From Quadrisphaera sp. (GTDB lineage: Bacteria > Actinomycetota > Actinomycetes > Actinomycetales > Quadrisphaeraceae), in contig JARIBR010000268.1 of NCBI GenBank assembly GCA_029258695.1, positions 1 to 5,806 on the forward strand: a stretch of DNA of 5,806 bases, read 5' to 3'. How positions within the stretch are numbered: the stretch's first letter is position 1; each line of letters opens with the position of its first letter. This document shows, one piece after another, positions 5,668-5,806 of the stretch. Position numbers and translations under genes: made by a program. Below the pieces are notes generated by a model, which did no database searches, had not been told where the DNA came from, and saw only the letters and a list, made by a program, of their open reading frames with translations.

Positions 5668-5727
5668 GAGTGGTCCGACCAGCGAGTGGTCCGACCAGCG
5701 AGTCGTCCGACCAGTGAGTGGTCCCAC
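5668..5727. promoter_or_regulatory. Tandem array of GntR/FadR-type operator dyads
   Basis: A 16-bp unit GAGTGGTCCGACCAGC is repeated perfectly at 5668-5683 and 5684-5699, with two changes at 5700-5715 (GAGTCGTCCGACCAGT), and breaks down in a partial fourth copy from 5716 (GAGTGGTCCCAC). Each full unit contains the dyad TGGTC-C-GACCA (one mismatch in unit 3). The TGGTC-N-GACCA pattern is the known recognition core of FadR-subfamily GntR regulators. The regulator and controlled gene are not in the window; the target is probably to the right of it. Iterons or a simple satellite are alternatives. Confidence 0.55.
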
Positions 5728-5798
5728 ACCCCGTTGGCGCGTGACCTGAGGCGGTGATCATGGGCGTTCACCCTGTCAGGCCACGCGCCAACGGGGTG
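5727..5798. repeat. 72-nt imperfect palindrome
   Basis: CACCCCGTTGGCGCGTG (5727-5743) is the exact inverse of 5782-5798, a 17-bp perfect arm. After one mismatch the pairing continues with CCTGA (5745-5749) against TCAGG (5776-5780), and then GGTGA (5753-5757) against TCACC (5768-5772). In total 27 bp pair around one centre. It could fold as a long RNA hairpin (terminator or processing signal) or be a REP/MITE-like repeat. Confidence 0.7.
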
Positions 5799-5806
5799 AA
5801 CGCCCA
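5761..5806. repeat. Second hairpin overlapping the long palindrome
   Basis: TGGGCGTTCACCC (5761-5773) is the exact inverse of GGGTGAACGCCCA (5794-5806), a 13-bp arm with a 20-nt loop. It uses bases that also pair in the 72-nt palindrome, so the two folds are mutually exclusive. It ends exactly at the window edge and may extend further. Confidence 0.6.

Larger units (their letters stand above)
5280..5806. other. Structured non-coding region
   Basis: No frame here has a convincing coding pattern. The open frames are low-complexity (Asp-Pro-Ser or Ala-Val repeats arising from the tandem DNA repeats) or run antisense into the recombinase-like gene. The region holds the direct repeat pair, tandem repeats, dif-like site, dyad array and long palindrome listed separately. 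Confidence 0.6.

Noticed and set aside
5668..5727. CRISPR array
   Set aside because: The 16-bp units abut directly with no unique spacers and are too short for CRISPR repeats.
5668..5806. Iteron-type plasmid replication origin
   Set aside because: There are direct repeats and nearby palindromes, but no Rep gene, no AT-rich unwinding region beside the repeats and no DnaA boxes were seen. The internal dyad in each unit fits an operator better. Not fully excluded.
1..5806. tRNA, rRNA or known riboswitch
   Set aside because: No cloverleaf-like segment, rRNA motif or recognisable riboswitch core was found on reading either strand.

Overview
The window is very GC-rich, with strong third-position G/C bias, frequent GTG starts and weak or absent Shine-Dalgarno sequences. 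This fits a high-GC actinomycete (Actinomycetota). I cannot name the genus; no ribosomal RNA or marker gene is present. The gene content looks chromosomal, but a plasmid or secondary replicon cannot be excluded.

Layout. (1) Positions 2-1866, plus strand: the 3' end of a gene that may encode a PP2C-like phosphatase domain, followed after 5 nt by a complete GCS2-family glutamate-cysteine-ligase-like gene. (2) Positions 1867-1918: a short convergent gap with two small GC hairpins. (3) Positions 1919-2575, minus strand: a histidine phosphatase that probably makes a leaderless mRNA. (4) Positions 2632-4398, plus strand: a three-gene run of a small four-helix membrane protein, a second small four-helix membrane protein and a polysaccharide-pyruvyl-transferase-family protein. 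The last two overlap by 4 nt (GTGA). (5) Positions 4353-5279, minus strand: a tyrosine-recombinase-like protein whose active-site positions are largely lost. It overlaps the transferase gene tail-to-tail by 46 nt. (6) Positions 5280-5806: about 527 nt with no convincing gene but dense structure.

The non-coding end is the most interesting part. It holds, in order, a 10-bp direct repeat, a 9-/6-bp tandem-repeat tract, a pair of GTCGAC-centred palindromes, an AT-rich 28-bp block that looks like an actinobacterial dif site (XerC/XerD chromosome-dimer resolution), a tandem array of 16-bp units each containing the dyad TGGTC-C-GACCA (the half-site pattern of GntR/FadR-type regulators), and a 72-nt imperfect palindrome that overlaps a second, competing hairpin at the window edge. 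If the dif call is right, the window lies at or near the replication terminus.

The genes do not form one obvious pathway. The two small membrane proteins and the transferase are probably co-transcribed, which could mean a cell-envelope role. The proximity of a degenerate tyrosine recombinase (start about 340 nt from the dif core) to the dif-like site may be coincidental, or may reflect a terminus-linked or Xer-exploiting element.
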